DNA of 8,727 bases from CAYMCV01 sp964389005 (GCA_964389005.1 CAYMCV010000106.1:1-8727), one strand, 5' to 3'; counted from the first letter of the stretch, positions 1-6,091 are shown. Made by a program: numbers and translations. Notes: generated by a model not told the origin, from the letters alone.

Positions 1-87
1 TTAAAGATGACGGGAATAACTATGGAGGAATATACGAAGGCAAAGGAAGTTGCAGACAAAACGTATAATGAGAAGGAAAAGAGATAA
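1..87 (+). CDS. C-terminal fragment of an unidentified protein (5' end outside window)
   Basis: The first reading frame is open from the window edge to a TAA at 85-87 and encodes 28 residues ending in the charged tail TYNEKEKR. The composition (many E, K and T, no hydrophobic stretch) fits the helical, soluble C-terminus of a real protein rather than random translation. The other two forward frames stop at bases 2-10 and at 68. A likely terminator 70-120 bases downstream (160-206) supports a transcription unit ending here. The fragment is too short to assign a family, and no function is proposed. An internal ATG at 22 could in principle start a tiny ORF, but no ribosome binding site is seen before it. 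Confidence 0.45.
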   Translation, partial: LKMTGITMEEYTKAKEVADKTYNEKEKR

Positions 88-159
88 GCAATTGTCGGAA
101 GCGTTATAGAGGAAACGAATCAGAAATATTACAACAGTAAGAGGATATAAAAGGAATGA

Positions 160-206
160 AGGCTCCCAAAAGAGTGGAATATCACACTTTTGAGAGCTTT
201 TCTTTT
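160..206 (+). terminator. Rho-independent terminator after the left-edge gene
   Basis: Bases 160-176 and 183-199 form a 17-position stem with a 6-base loop (177-182). Fourteen positions are Watson-Crick pairs, one is G-U, and there are two mismatches (C-A and A-A). The descending arm runs into a T-rich tail (TTTTCTTTT, 198-206). This is the normal shape of an intrinsic terminator and would end the transcript of the gene that stops at 87. A short open frame also crosses it (see the entry at 160-306); both readings cannot easily be true. Confidence 0.65.
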
Positions 207-246
207 GGTATTTTTAGTTATTTTTATCATATACATGATACAGGTG

Positions 247-274
247 TTGAGTGTGCAGGGCGACGGAGTATTTT
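247..274 (+). promoter_or_regulatory. Weak candidate promoter for the uncharacterised protein at 323
   Basis: TTGAGT (247-252) and TATTTT (269-274) are 16 bases apart and each matches 4 of 6 positions of the sigma-A hexamers. They lie about 50 bases upstream of the chosen ATG. Nothing better is visible between the terminator ending at 206 and the gene, but the match is weak. Confidence 0.25.
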
Positions 275-322
275 TATCAAAAGCAATTATCAAGAATCAT
301 TCATGACCGGGAGGAGGACAAC

Positions 323-1252
323 ATGCATCGTGGTAAGGAAGTCTACTACATTGATTACTATTCGGATGGCATACGCAGGAGAAATATGGGGTTTGTGCGC
401 GTTCGCGAGGAAAACGGCGGATGGAATCTCAAAATCCAGATTATGGGAATGTCTGCACATGACAACTTCAATTGTAAAATCTATTGGAAAAACTATGCGG
501 AAGAAGTCTTTTTAGGGGAAATTGCATTAAAAGGTGGGCAGGGAAACAAGGAATTGTTTTGGCTAAAAGAGAATCGCTCGTACCAAAATCATAGGCTTCT
601 TATCTTCCGTATGAGCGAGAATCGTTACGGAGAGTGCACCATCCATTGTACAAATAAAGAAGAACTTACGAGTCAAGACGCGATACATCAAGAAAAGCCT
701 GCTGTGAAGGAATCAATTATGACAGAGGAATTGACGGCGGCGGAGAAGCATGACAAAGTCCAGCCGGAGACAAATGCAAAAGAGACAACCGTAAACGAAA
801 CAACTGTAAACGAAGAGAAGGCAATTCAACTCTGCACGAAGGAAGAAAAGAAATTACGGCTGTGCAACAAACCGCAAGAGGGTGAATGCAGCAAACGAAA
901 GAAGCAATACTTCGAATCTCTGGAGGAAAAATGGGAACAGCTAAAAGAGTGCTTTCCGCTGGTACATCCCTTTGAGGAACAGGGCGCGTATATTGCGATT
1001 TCGCCCTCCGACTTGCACATTCTGGGAATGGCATATCGGACACTTGAGCATAACAGCTTTTTGGTACATGGGTATTACAGCTATCGCCATTTGATTCTGG
1101 GAAAATATGCAACGAAACAGGGGGAGCGATTCTATCTTGGCGTACCGGGCACATTTGAAGAGCGAGAACAGATGATGGCCGGCATGTTCGGATTCGAGGG
1201 GTATGAACACTCCGGCGGAATGGGTTATTATATGTGCGAGGTATCGTTGTAA
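323..1252 (+). CDS. Uncharacterised two-domain protein, resembles a Lachnospiraceae DUF family (DUF6128-like)
   Basis: This encodes a 309-residue cytoplasmic protein of unknown function. I chose the ATG at 323 because a strong GGAGGAGG (310-317) sits five bases before it. An in-frame ATG at 251 would add 24 residues but has no such site. Residues ~1-108 form a globular N-terminal part rich in Y, W and basic residues (KEVYYIDYYSDG, then FRMSENRYGECTI). Residues ~112-200 are a low-complexity linker rich in E, K and T, including a tandem ETTVN-ETTVN. Residues ~200-309 form a second globular part with the segment RFYLGVPGTFEEREQMMAGMFGFEGY. From memory this C-terminal segment resembles DUF6128-type proteins common in Lachnospiraceae; I cannot confirm that here. 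There is no signal peptide or membrane span. It stands alone and converges with the nrdG-type gene, leaving 36 bases between the stops and no clear terminator there. Confidence 0.82.
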   Translation: MHRGKEVYYIDYYSDGIRRRNMGFVRVREENGGWNLKIQIMGMSAHDNFNCKIYWKNYAEEVFLGEIALKGGQGNKELFWLKENRSYQNHRLLIFRMSENRYGECTIHCTNKEELTSQDAIHQEKPAVKESIMTEELTAAEKHDKVQPETNAKETTVNETTVNEEKAIQLCTKEEKKLRLCNKPQEGECSKRKKQYFESLEEKWEQLKECFPLVHPFEEQGAYIAISPSDLHILGMAYRTLEHNSFLVHGYYSYRHLILGKYATKQGERFYLGVPGTFEEREQMMAGMFGFEGYEHSGGMGYYMCEVSL

Positions 1253-1288
1253 GTCGGTTTCGTGCAATGACAGCAGATAAAAATGTTA

Positions 1289-2035
1289 CTACACGCCGCG
1301 TACTTTGGTCGGGACGCCTTTGGTATTCAGAAATGCGGCGATTTCTCGCAATTTCTCGGGAGTAAACGCATAAAAAGTACCCGGAGCATAGTGTGCAGGA
1401 TGCGAATTCGGCAGACTGTAAGACAAGATACTGTCTGATTCCGCAAAGGATTGCAGGAAGTATGCTTTGCAACCATGCAGCCAGTCGGCAATTTCTTCAA
1501 AGTCGGAGAACGTGTGAAGGCCACCGACTACGGTTGTACGAAATTCATAAGAAATACCGCAGCTCATTAGGTAGGCGACGGAATCCATAATCTGTTGCAT
1601 GAGTTGATTGGTATCGGCAGGACCGTGAAGCCCCGCAACATTGATGTAAGAAGACGGCGAGGATTTAATGTCCATGGCGACATAATCAATCAAATGAGCT
1701 TCATAGAGTGACCGAATGGTTTCGGTAGAGGAACCGTTGGTGTCTAATTTGACCAGAAGTCCCATCTCTTTGATGCGACAAATGAAGTCATAAAGGTCGT
1801 GCTGCAGCGTTGGTTCGCCGCCGGTAATGCAAACGCCTTCCAACATCGGGCGGCGTTTTTGTAGGAACGAAAAAAACTCTTCGTCCGATATCTTTGGTTG
1901 TGAGGACGAATGCAGAACCAATTCGCCGTTGTGACAAAAAGGACAGCGGAAATTACAGGCCCCCGTAAAAACGGTACAAGCCACATGCTCCGGATAATCC
2001 AATAAAGTTGTTTTATTCAGTCCGTGTATTTCCAT
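1289..2035 (-). CDS. nrdG: Anaerobic ribonucleoside-triphosphate reductase activating protein (radical SAM, NrdG2 type)
   Basis: This is a 248-residue radical-SAM enzyme. Members of this family use a [4Fe-4S] cluster and S-adenosylmethionine to install the glycyl radical on anaerobic class III ribonucleotide reductase (NrdD) in the cytoplasm. The cluster motif is clear: C27-N-F-R-C31-P-F-C34. It is followed by the SAM-binding GGEPT at residues 72-76 and a KLDTNG strand further on (TNG at ~119-121). The N-terminus (MEIHGLNKTTLLDYPEHVACTVF) is typical of the short TIGR02495-like subfamily, and there is no ferredoxin insert as in pyruvate formate-lyase-type activases of other glycyl-radical enzymes. 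The start is supported by AAAGGCGG (complement of 2043-2050) seven bases upstream. No nrdD is present in the window, so an alternative glycyl-radical partner cannot be excluded. It is divergent from tadA and convergent with the uncharacterised gene to its left. Confidence 0.92.
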   Translation of the reverse strand: MEIHGLNKTTLLDYPEHVACTVFTGACNFRCPFCHNGELVLHSSSQPKISDEEFFSFLQKRRPMLEGVCITGGEPTLQHDLYDFICRIKEMGLLVKLDTNGSSTETIRSLYEAHLIDYVAMDIKSSPSSYINVAGLHGPADTNQLMQQIMDSVAYLMSCGISYEFRTTVVGGLHTFSDFEEIADWLHGCKAYFLQSFAESDSILSYSLPNSHPAHYAPGTFYAFTPEKLREIAAFLNTKGVPTKVRGV

Positions 2036-2095
2036 GAAAATACCGCCTTTACTTGTTTTTTTGGATAAAAGATTCTACAATATCAATAGGCTGAC

Positions 2096-2118
2096 CGATG
2101 AAACATTAGCGTTCATCG
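2096..2118. repeat. Inverted repeat between nrdG and tadA (possible operator)
   Basis: CGATGAA (2096-2102) and TTCATCG (2112-2118) are perfect 7-base inverted copies separated by 9 bases. The repeat lies immediately downstream of the predicted nrdG transcription start and upstream of tadA. It could be a protein-binding site or form a small hairpin at the very 5' end of the nrdG transcript. It does not look like an NrdR box. Chance is possible for a repeat this short. Confidence 0.35.
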
Positions 2119-2127
2119 CTCATATTT

Positions 2128-2155
2128 AGTATAGACTGTTAAAAAGAGAAGTCAA
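2128..2155 (-). promoter_or_regulatory. Promoter of the nrdG-type gene
   Basis: On the minus strand TTGACT (complement of 2150-2155) and TATACT (complement of 2128-2133) are 16 bases apart, each matching 5 of 6 sigma-A positions. Transcription would start near 2121, giving a leader of about 85 bases before the ATG. The -35 element lies only 17 bases from the tadA start codon, so the two divergent genes share very tight control space. No equally good plus-strand promoter for tadA is visible; the TATA-like core here is partly symmetric and might serve both directions. Confidence 0.6.
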
Positions 2156-2172
2156 GCGTCAGGAGAATGCAA

Positions 2173-2658
2173 ATGGAGAAAGATGTGAAATACATGCGTG
2201 CGGCTATGCGGGAAGCGCAGAAAGCCTATCGTTTGGGAGAAGTTCCCATAGGGTGTGTGATTGTTTATGAAGACCGTATCATAGGACGTGGCTACAACCG
2301 TAGGAATACAGATAAAAGTACCCTGTCACATGCAGAAATACGTGCAATCGCGCAGGCAAGCAGAAGAATGGGCGACTGGCGATTGGAGGAATGTACGATG
2401 TATGTAACACTTGAACCGTGTCAAATGTGTTCGGGTGCGATTGTGCAGGCACGGATTCCGCGTGTGGTAATGGCATGTTTGAATCCCAAGGCGGGATGTG
2501 CAGGCTCTGTTTTGAACATTTTACAGTGTGAGTCGTTTAATCACCAAGTCGAAGTAACAAAAGGAGTATTGGCTGAGGAATGCACCGAGTTGTTACAGGG
2601 CTTTTTTCGAGAGTTACGGGAGAGAGTAAAAAAGGAAAAACAAGCGTCGTTGCAATGA
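2173..2658 (+). CDS. tadA: tRNA-specific adenosine deaminase TadA
   Basis: This is a 161-residue zinc enzyme that deaminates adenosine-34 to inosine in the anticodon wobble position of tRNA-Arg(ACG), in the cytoplasm, as a homodimer. The catalytic set is complete: H53-A-E55 (zinc ligand and proton-shuttle glutamate) and P-C83-Q-M-C86 (zinc ligands). The GEVPIGCVIV segment (residues ~22-31), the asparagine in GYN, and NPKAGCAGS, matching the usual DxKxGAxGS-type segment, are also present. I prefer the ATG at 2173 because AGGAG (2161-2165) lies seven bases before it. The ATG at 2167 is only one base from that site and would add two residues. The length matches the family except for a lysine-rich tail, KKEKQASLQ, which is encoded inside the downstream terminator stem. 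The gene appears monocistronic. Confidence 0.96.
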   Translation: MEKDVKYMRAAMREAQKAYRLGEVPIGCVIVYEDRIIGRGYNRRNTDKSTLSHAEIRAIAQASRRMGDWRLEECTMYVTLEPCQMCSGAIVQARIPRVVMACLNPKAGCAGSVLNILQCESFNHQVEVTKGVLAEECTELLQGFFRELRERVKKEKQASLQ

Positions 2659-2677
2659 CGCTTGTTTTTCTTTTTTT
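2628..2677. terminator. Bidirectional terminator between tadA and the solute-binding protein gene
   Basis: Bases 2636-2648 and 2657-2669 form a perfect 13-bp stem, AAAAACAAGCGTC paired with its complement, around an 8-base loop. On the plus strand the stem continues into TTTTTCTTTTTTT (2665-2677). On the minus strand it is followed by a T-rich run (complement of 2628-2640), so it can stop both convergent genes. The stem overlaps the last codons of tadA, whose TGA is at 2656-2658. Confidence 0.9.
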
Positions 2678-2683
2678 AGCAAA

Positions 2684-4366
2684 TTATGGTGTATCTTGCA
2701 GTCCTTCTTCCAACTTCGCATATCGATCGACAGCGGCTTGATAGATGTCAAGCAACTCGTCTTCTCCGAGTGAATGAAGCTGTTCTTTATAAGAATCCCA
2801 CTCACTGAATGGTTTTTTACCGGAAACAAATGCAATACGTGCTTCGGAAGTATACTTATTGATATCATATTGAATAATGTCAAGACGACTGTTCTCTTCG
2901 GCAGTAAAGGTAAAACTGGGCCAATACTCCGTCGGTCCGTACAAAAACAAGCTTCTTGCGGCTTGTGCCGGAACGGTTGCCATTTCTCCGCCCCTGAAGT
3001 AAGGTGCGATTTCAACGGTCGGATTGGAACCGCCGGGATAAGGCGAGTAAGTGGCAATAATGTCATCAAAGGATTGACTTCCGGAATTAATCTGATCATA
3101 AAGCGCCGGGGCGTAGTCATAAGAACCGTCTTCATTTGCGACAAATGTCTCTCCCTCAATGCCCATGTGGTAGAACAAGGTTCCCTCGTCAGTCCAAAAA
3201 TAATCAAGCCAACGCAATACCAATGCCGGGTCCTCACATGTGGAAGGGATAACAGCGGCGCCCGGGCTATGGAAGTTGGCGCGGATAGGTGCCCAAAGGT
3301 TATCACCGTTCGGTCCGGTTAATGCGGTATCAATGGCAACCCAGTTGTCTGCTTTGTCAGACGGGAGTGTTGCAAGATTGGTACTGGCAAATACGCCGAT
3401 TCGGTCCAAAGAGGCATTTGCAATCCACTGTTCTGACGTTATGGTAAAAACATTGTTGTCCAACAAGCCTTCGGTGTACAAACGATTCAAGTACTCAAGA
3501 TAGCATCGATAATCCTCCGAGGATGCAATCAATCGAACCCCGCCGGTTTCTTCATTGCAATCGACAATCTGGTTATGCTTTCCTCTGTTTGAGAGACCGA
3601 ATGCGCCAAAAAAAGCATCCTGCAGGCTCGCCCAGTCATATAAGCAGAGAGGTATCTCATCATTTAAATCTCCGTTGCCGTTCGCATCTTGTTCTTTGAA
3701 CGCCAAAAGAAGTTGGTAGAGTTCCTCTGTCGTGGTCGGTACTTCCATTTGAACGTTTGCAAGCCAATTTTTATTGATAAAAAGTTTTCGCGCTACACGC
3801 AACTCTGCGCCGGAATTGATTTGCGGGAGCGAATATATGCTTCCGTCGGGATTGGTTACGGATGCCAACGCATCCGGATGGGATTGCAGATAGGCCCAGC
3901 AGTTGGGTGCATTTTCTTGAAGCAAATTGTCTTGTGATAAGTCAAGAATGTAGCCGCCCGCGCCGTATTTGGTCAGCATGGCGTTATCAAGAGCACATCT
4001 AAAAATCAAATCGACATCCGTCTTATTCATCAGAACATTAGACACAAGCTGCTCTCGCTCGGATTTTTGCGTGGTGGTCCAGTTGACGGATACACCGGTC
4101 ATTTCTTGGTATTGTTGCCAAACGTATACATCCTCTGCCTTCACATTGTCATAGCCGGAGAAGACGATGTTCAGCGAGGAATCCTCATGAACAAGCGGGA
4201 ATTCACAAGGTATGTTGCCGACCAGAACAGGTTTATCCTGTAGACTTTTTGTTACGGTAATGCCATTATGATCTGTTGTGTCCGCCGGTGAACAAGAAGA
4301 CAGACAACTACTGATTGTTACAGTTGCAATCAAGACGACTGCCATTCTATTTAATTTTGTGTACAT
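2684..4366 (-). CDS. Extracellular solute-binding lipoprotein, carbohydrate ABC-transporter type (LipO/YtcQ-like)
   Basis: This encodes a 560-residue lipoprotein predicted to sit on the outer face of the membrane and hand a ligand, probably an oligosaccharide, to an ABC importer. The start is the ATG at 4366, with GGAGG (complement of 4373-4377) six bases upstream; a longer in-frame reading lacks this. The signal peptide has a basic start (MYTKLNR), a hydrophobic core (AVVLIATV) and two candidate lipoboxes, ISSC (C21) and LSSC (C25). The mature protein has the family's usual course. YQEMTGVSVNW is at ~86-96, a polar loop DANGNGDLNDE at 227-237 resembles a calcium-binding EF-hand-like loop, and GDLNDEIPL follows. 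The typical C-terminal closing segment KPFSEWDSYKEQL is followed by ELLDIYQAAVDRY. Members with this loop are often annotated as aldouronate or complex-sugar binding proteins; the ligand here is not known. No permease or ATPase genes are adjacent, so it is an orphan within the window. It ends at the shared terminator with tadA. Confidence 0.94.
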   Translation of the reverse strand: MYTKLNRMAVVLIATVTISSCLSSCSPADTTDHNGITVTKSLQDKPVLVGNIPCEFPLVHEDSSLNIVFSGYDNVKAEDVYVWQQYQEMTGVSVNWTTTQKSEREQLVSNVLMNKTDVDLIFRCALDNAMLTKYGAGGYILDLSQDNLLQENAPNCWAYLQSHPDALASVTNPDGSIYSLPQINSGAELRVARKLFINKNWLANVQMEVPTTTEELYQLLLAFKEQDANGNGDLNDEIPLCLYDWASLQDAFFGAFGLSNRGKHNQIVDCNEETGGVRLIASSEDYRCYLEYLNRLYTEGLLDNNVFTITSEQWIANASLDRIGVFASTNLATLPSDKADNWVAIDTALTGPNGDNLWAPIRANFHSPGAAVIPSTCEDPALVLRWLDYFWTDEGTLFYHMGIEGETFVANEDGSYDYAPALYDQINSGSQSFDDIIATYSPYPGGSNPTVEIAPYFRGGEMATVPAQAARSLFLYGPTEYWPSFTFTAEENSRLDIIQYDINKYTSEARIAFVSGKKPFSEWDSYKEQLHSLGEDELLDIYQAAVDRYAKLEEGLQDTP

Positions 4367-4398
4367 ATGAAACCTCCATATGGTACGATACATGTAAT

Positions 4399-4440
4399 GC
4401 AAATCGGTAAAGCGTTTGATTTGCGGTTATATTTGCCGTT
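4399..4440. repeat. Inverted and direct repeats in the binding-protein leader (possible operator)
   Basis: GCAAATC (4399-4405) and GATTTGC (4418-4424) are perfect inverted copies 12 bases apart. In addition TTTGCGGTT (4420-4428) recurs as TTTGCCGTT (4432-4440), a direct repeat with one mismatch and 12-base periodicity. The cluster lies 33-74 bases upstream of the binding-protein ATG, downstream of its predicted promoter. That is where a repressor roadblock or a leader structure could act. The AAAGCGTTT core recalls LacI-family half-sites, but the full cre consensus is not met. Confidence 0.35.
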
Positions 4441-4487
4441 TGAGGTGAAGAATTCCCCATTTATATACAAATTTCGCAGTTATTTAG

Positions 4488-4516
4488 ATTTTATCACATA
4501 TCACATCAAATTTCAA
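4488..4516 (-). promoter_or_regulatory. Promoter of the solute-binding protein gene
   Basis: On the minus strand TTGAAA (complement of 4511-4516) and TAAAAT (complement of 4488-4493) are 17 bases apart, and a TG one base before the -10 makes it an extended -10 promoter. Transcription would start near 4481 and leave a leader of about 115 bases containing the repeat cluster. Confidence 0.6.
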
Positions 4517-4553
4517 ATGTAATAAGACGTTATTATTTTTTCTTTATTTCCCC

Positions 4554-4582
4554 TTGACGAATGCGAGATTATCCTTAATAAT
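4554..4582 (+). promoter_or_regulatory. Promoter of pyk
   Basis: TTGACG (4554-4559) and AATAAT (4577-4582) are separated by 17 bases, each with 5 of 6 consensus matches. The predicted transcription start is near 4589, giving a leader of about 87 bases. Confidence 0.65.
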
Positions 4583-4600
4583 AGGAAGGCATGTTTTAAT

Positions 4601-4640
4601 GCAGAGTATCTTAGTATTAATGGGGATAAGCAGATACTGC
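4601..4640 (+). other. Possible hairpin in the pyk leader
   Basis: AGTATCT (4605-4611) pairs with AGATACT (4632-4638). Two further pairs (4601-4602 with 4639-4640) follow a two-base bulge, and the loop is 20 bases. It falls inside the predicted leader and 35 bases upstream of the start codon. No T-run follows, so it is not a terminator. It could affect mRNA stability or be chance. Confidence 0.25.
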
Positions 4641-4675
4641 GTGAGGCTACGAACAACAGGAAGTGGAGAGAAACA

Positions 4676-6091
4676 ATGAGAAAAACAAAAATCATCTGTA
4701 CTTTGGGACCGGCAACGGATCGAGAGGGAGTTCTGGAAGCATTAATTCAATCGGGGATGAATGTTGCAAGATGCAATTTTTCGCACGGAAGTTATGAAGA
4801 ACATGGACAGCGTATGGACCGTGTGAAAGAGGCTCGTGCAAATGCACATAAGCCGGTTGCAATTCTTTTGGATACCAAAGGACCTGAGGTTCGAATCAAA
4901 ACGTTTGAAAATGATCGCGTGGAATTGAAGAAAGGGCAACGGTTTACGTTGTATTTCGATGATATCAAAGGAAATGACGAAGGTGTCAGCATTACATATC
5001 CAATGCTTTATGCCGATGTTTCCAAGGGCAGCAGGATACTGATTGATGATGGCTTGATTGAAATGCATGTCGAAAAATTACAGGGCAAAGACATCGTATG
5101 TCATGTGGAAAATGACGGTATTGTCTCAAATAATAAAGGTGTAAATGTACCGGACGCACATCTGTCCATGCCGTATTTGAGCGATAAAGATAAACAAGAC
5201 ATCTTGTTTGGTATCAGTCAGGATGTTGACTATATTGCGGCATCTTTTGTCAGAACGGCAGATGATGTTAAGCAGATTCGCGCTTTGCTTGCGCAAAACG
5301 GCGGAGAGAGAATTCACATCATTGCCAAGGTTGAGAATCGTGAAGGCGTCGAGAACATTGATGAAATCATTTCGGCTTCCGATGCCATCATGATTGCAAG
5401 AGGTGACATGGGTGTCGAAATACCGGGAGAAGACGTTCCGGTCATCCAGAAAATGATTATTAAGAAAGTATATGAAGCAGGAAAACAAGTTATTACGGCG
5501 ACGCAGATGCTTGATTCCATGATGAAGAATCCGAGACCGACCAGAGCCGAGACGGCGGACGTTGCCAACGCAATTTATGACGGAACCAGTGCAATCATGC
5601 TTTCCGGAGAAACCGCAGCCGGGATTTATCCGATTGAATCCTTACAAACCATGGTCAGAATTGCCGAACGTACAGAGAGTGATATTGATTATCGAAAGAG
5701 ATTCTTTGGACATGAGCGTAAAGCCAATCCGGATATTACGGATGCAATCAGCCATGCGACCTGTACCACGGCGCATGATTTGAATGCGAGGGCTATTGTT
5801 ACGGTTACAAAGTCGGGACGTTCCGCGCGTATGATATCCAGATATCGACCGGATTGCGTGATTATCGGATGTACGACAGAGGAGAAAGTATCGAGACAGT
5901 TGAATCTTTCATGGGGTGTCATTCCGGTACTGCTTCGTGAGAAAGAGGAAGTGTTTGGTCTGTTTGAACACGCAATCAGCGTTTCGGAGGAGCAAGGACT
6001 GTTACACAAAGATGACGTTGTTGTCATAACTTCCGGTGTTCCCATCGGAATTTCCGGAACAACCAATATGATTAAGGTGCAAGTTGTATAG
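4676..6091 (+). CDS. pyk: Pyruvate kinase
   Basis: This 471-residue cytoplasmic enzyme converts phosphoenolpyruvate and ADP to pyruvate and ATP in the last step of glycolysis. The (beta/alpha)8 core starts at KTKIICTLGPA (residues 3-13), with the substrate arginine R32 in VARCNFSHG. D66-T67-K68-G-P-E71 (potassium and magnesium environment) opens the B domain (~residues 67-165). The catalytic lysine K218 lies in IIAKVENREG, the metal ligands are E220 and D244 (ARGDMGVE), and T276 is in TATQMLDSM. PTRAETADVANAIYDGTSA follows, and the C-terminal allosteric domain begins near 340 (AISHATC...). The length is that of the simple form; the extra PEP-utiliser domain of the ~585-residue Bacillus type is absent. 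Thr67, Lys68 and Glu71 match the potassium-dependent type, but Ile74 occupies a position that is Thr in many such enzymes. GGAG at 4665-4668, seven bases upstream, supports the start. Own promoter at 4554-4582. Confidence 0.98.
   Translation: MRKTKIICTLGPATDREGVLEALIQSGMNVARCNFSHGSYEEHGQRMDRVKEARANAHKPVAILLDTKGPEVRIKTFENDRVELKKGQRFTLYFDDIKGNDEGVSITYPMLYADVSKGSRILIDDGLIEMHVEKLQGKDIVCHVENDGIVSNNKGVNVPDAHLSMPYLSDKDKQDILFGISQDVDYIAASFVRTADDVKQIRALLAQNGGERIHIIAKVENREGVENIDEIISASDAIMIARGDMGVEIPGEDVPVIQKMIIKKVYEAGKQVITATQMLDSMMKNPRPTRAETADVANAIYDGTSAIMLSGETAAGIYPIESLQTMVRIAERTESDIDYRKRFFGHERKANPDITDAISHATCTTAHDLNARAIVTVTKSGRSARMISRYRPDCVIIGCTTEEKVSRQLNLSWGVIPVLLREKEEVFGLFEHAISVSEEQGLLHKDDVVVITSGVPIGISGTTNMIKVQVV

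Larger units (their letters stand above)
160..306 (+). other. Possible remnant of a small membrane protein (frameshifted start)
   Basis: The frame from 160 to the TGA at 304-306 reads as 48 residues with the layout of a small single-pass membrane protein. It has a basic start (RLPKEW), then a long run of L, F, V and I containing about 20 hydrophobic residues (residues ~10-32), then a polar tail ending in IIKNHS. It has no in-frame ATG before the hydrophobic run, because a TGA lies at 157-159. An ATG at 156 is one base out of frame: removing the A at 159 would give a start MRLPKEW. The reading stops just before the ribosome binding site of the next gene. The T-rich hydrophobic stretch overlaps a good terminator hairpin, so it may be an accident of base composition. 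This could be a pseudogene, a sequencing error or chance. Confidence 0.2.
4367..4675. other. Gene-free divergent control region between the binding protein and pyk
   Basis: This AT-rich 309-base gap has no credible coding sequence. It holds a minus-strand promoter for the binding-protein gene (4488-4516) and the repeat cluster in its leader (4399-4440). It also holds the pyk promoter (4554-4582) and a possible hairpin in the pyk leader (4601-4640). The stretch from 4517 to 4553 is mostly A and T, with no motif I recognise. Confidence 0.7.

Noticed and set aside
156..515. Plus-strand ORF of 119 codons from the ATG at 156
   Set aside because: It overlaps the well-supported gene at 323 in another frame, crosses a terminator, has a poorly spaced ribosome binding site and reads as shadow composition.
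717..1472. Long minus-strand ORF of 251 codons
   Set aside because: It is antisense to the uncharacterised protein and overlaps the end of nrdG in another frame. It is rich in R, S, C and P with no recognisable motif, typical of an antisense shadow.
2096..2118. NrdR box upstream of nrdG
   Set aside because: The inverted repeat does not match the AT-rich NrdR consensus, and only one copy is present.
2153..2648. CAAGCGTC occurring before tadA (2153-2160) and in its terminator (2641-2648), as possible flanking direct repeats
   Set aside because: An eight-base match is expected by chance at this scale. The second copy is explained by the terminator stem, and there are no mobile-element features.
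2614..3306. Minus-strand ORF of 230 codons within the first binding-protein gene
   Set aside because: It lies in an alternative frame of a clear lipoprotein gene and runs through the terminator into tadA, with no ribosome binding site or family motif.
2774..3322. Plus-strand ORF of 182 codons
   Set aside because: It is antisense to the binding-protein gene, with no recognisable domain.
4406..4422. Catabolite-responsive (cre) element
   Set aside because: Only the central AAGCG-type core matches; both outer parts (TG and CA) fail the consensus.
4513..4695. Hydrophobic minus-strand ORF of 60 codons upstream of pyk
   Set aside because: It comes from the A/T-rich control region and the pyk start read backwards; the hydrophobicity follows from base composition, and promoters occupy the same bases.
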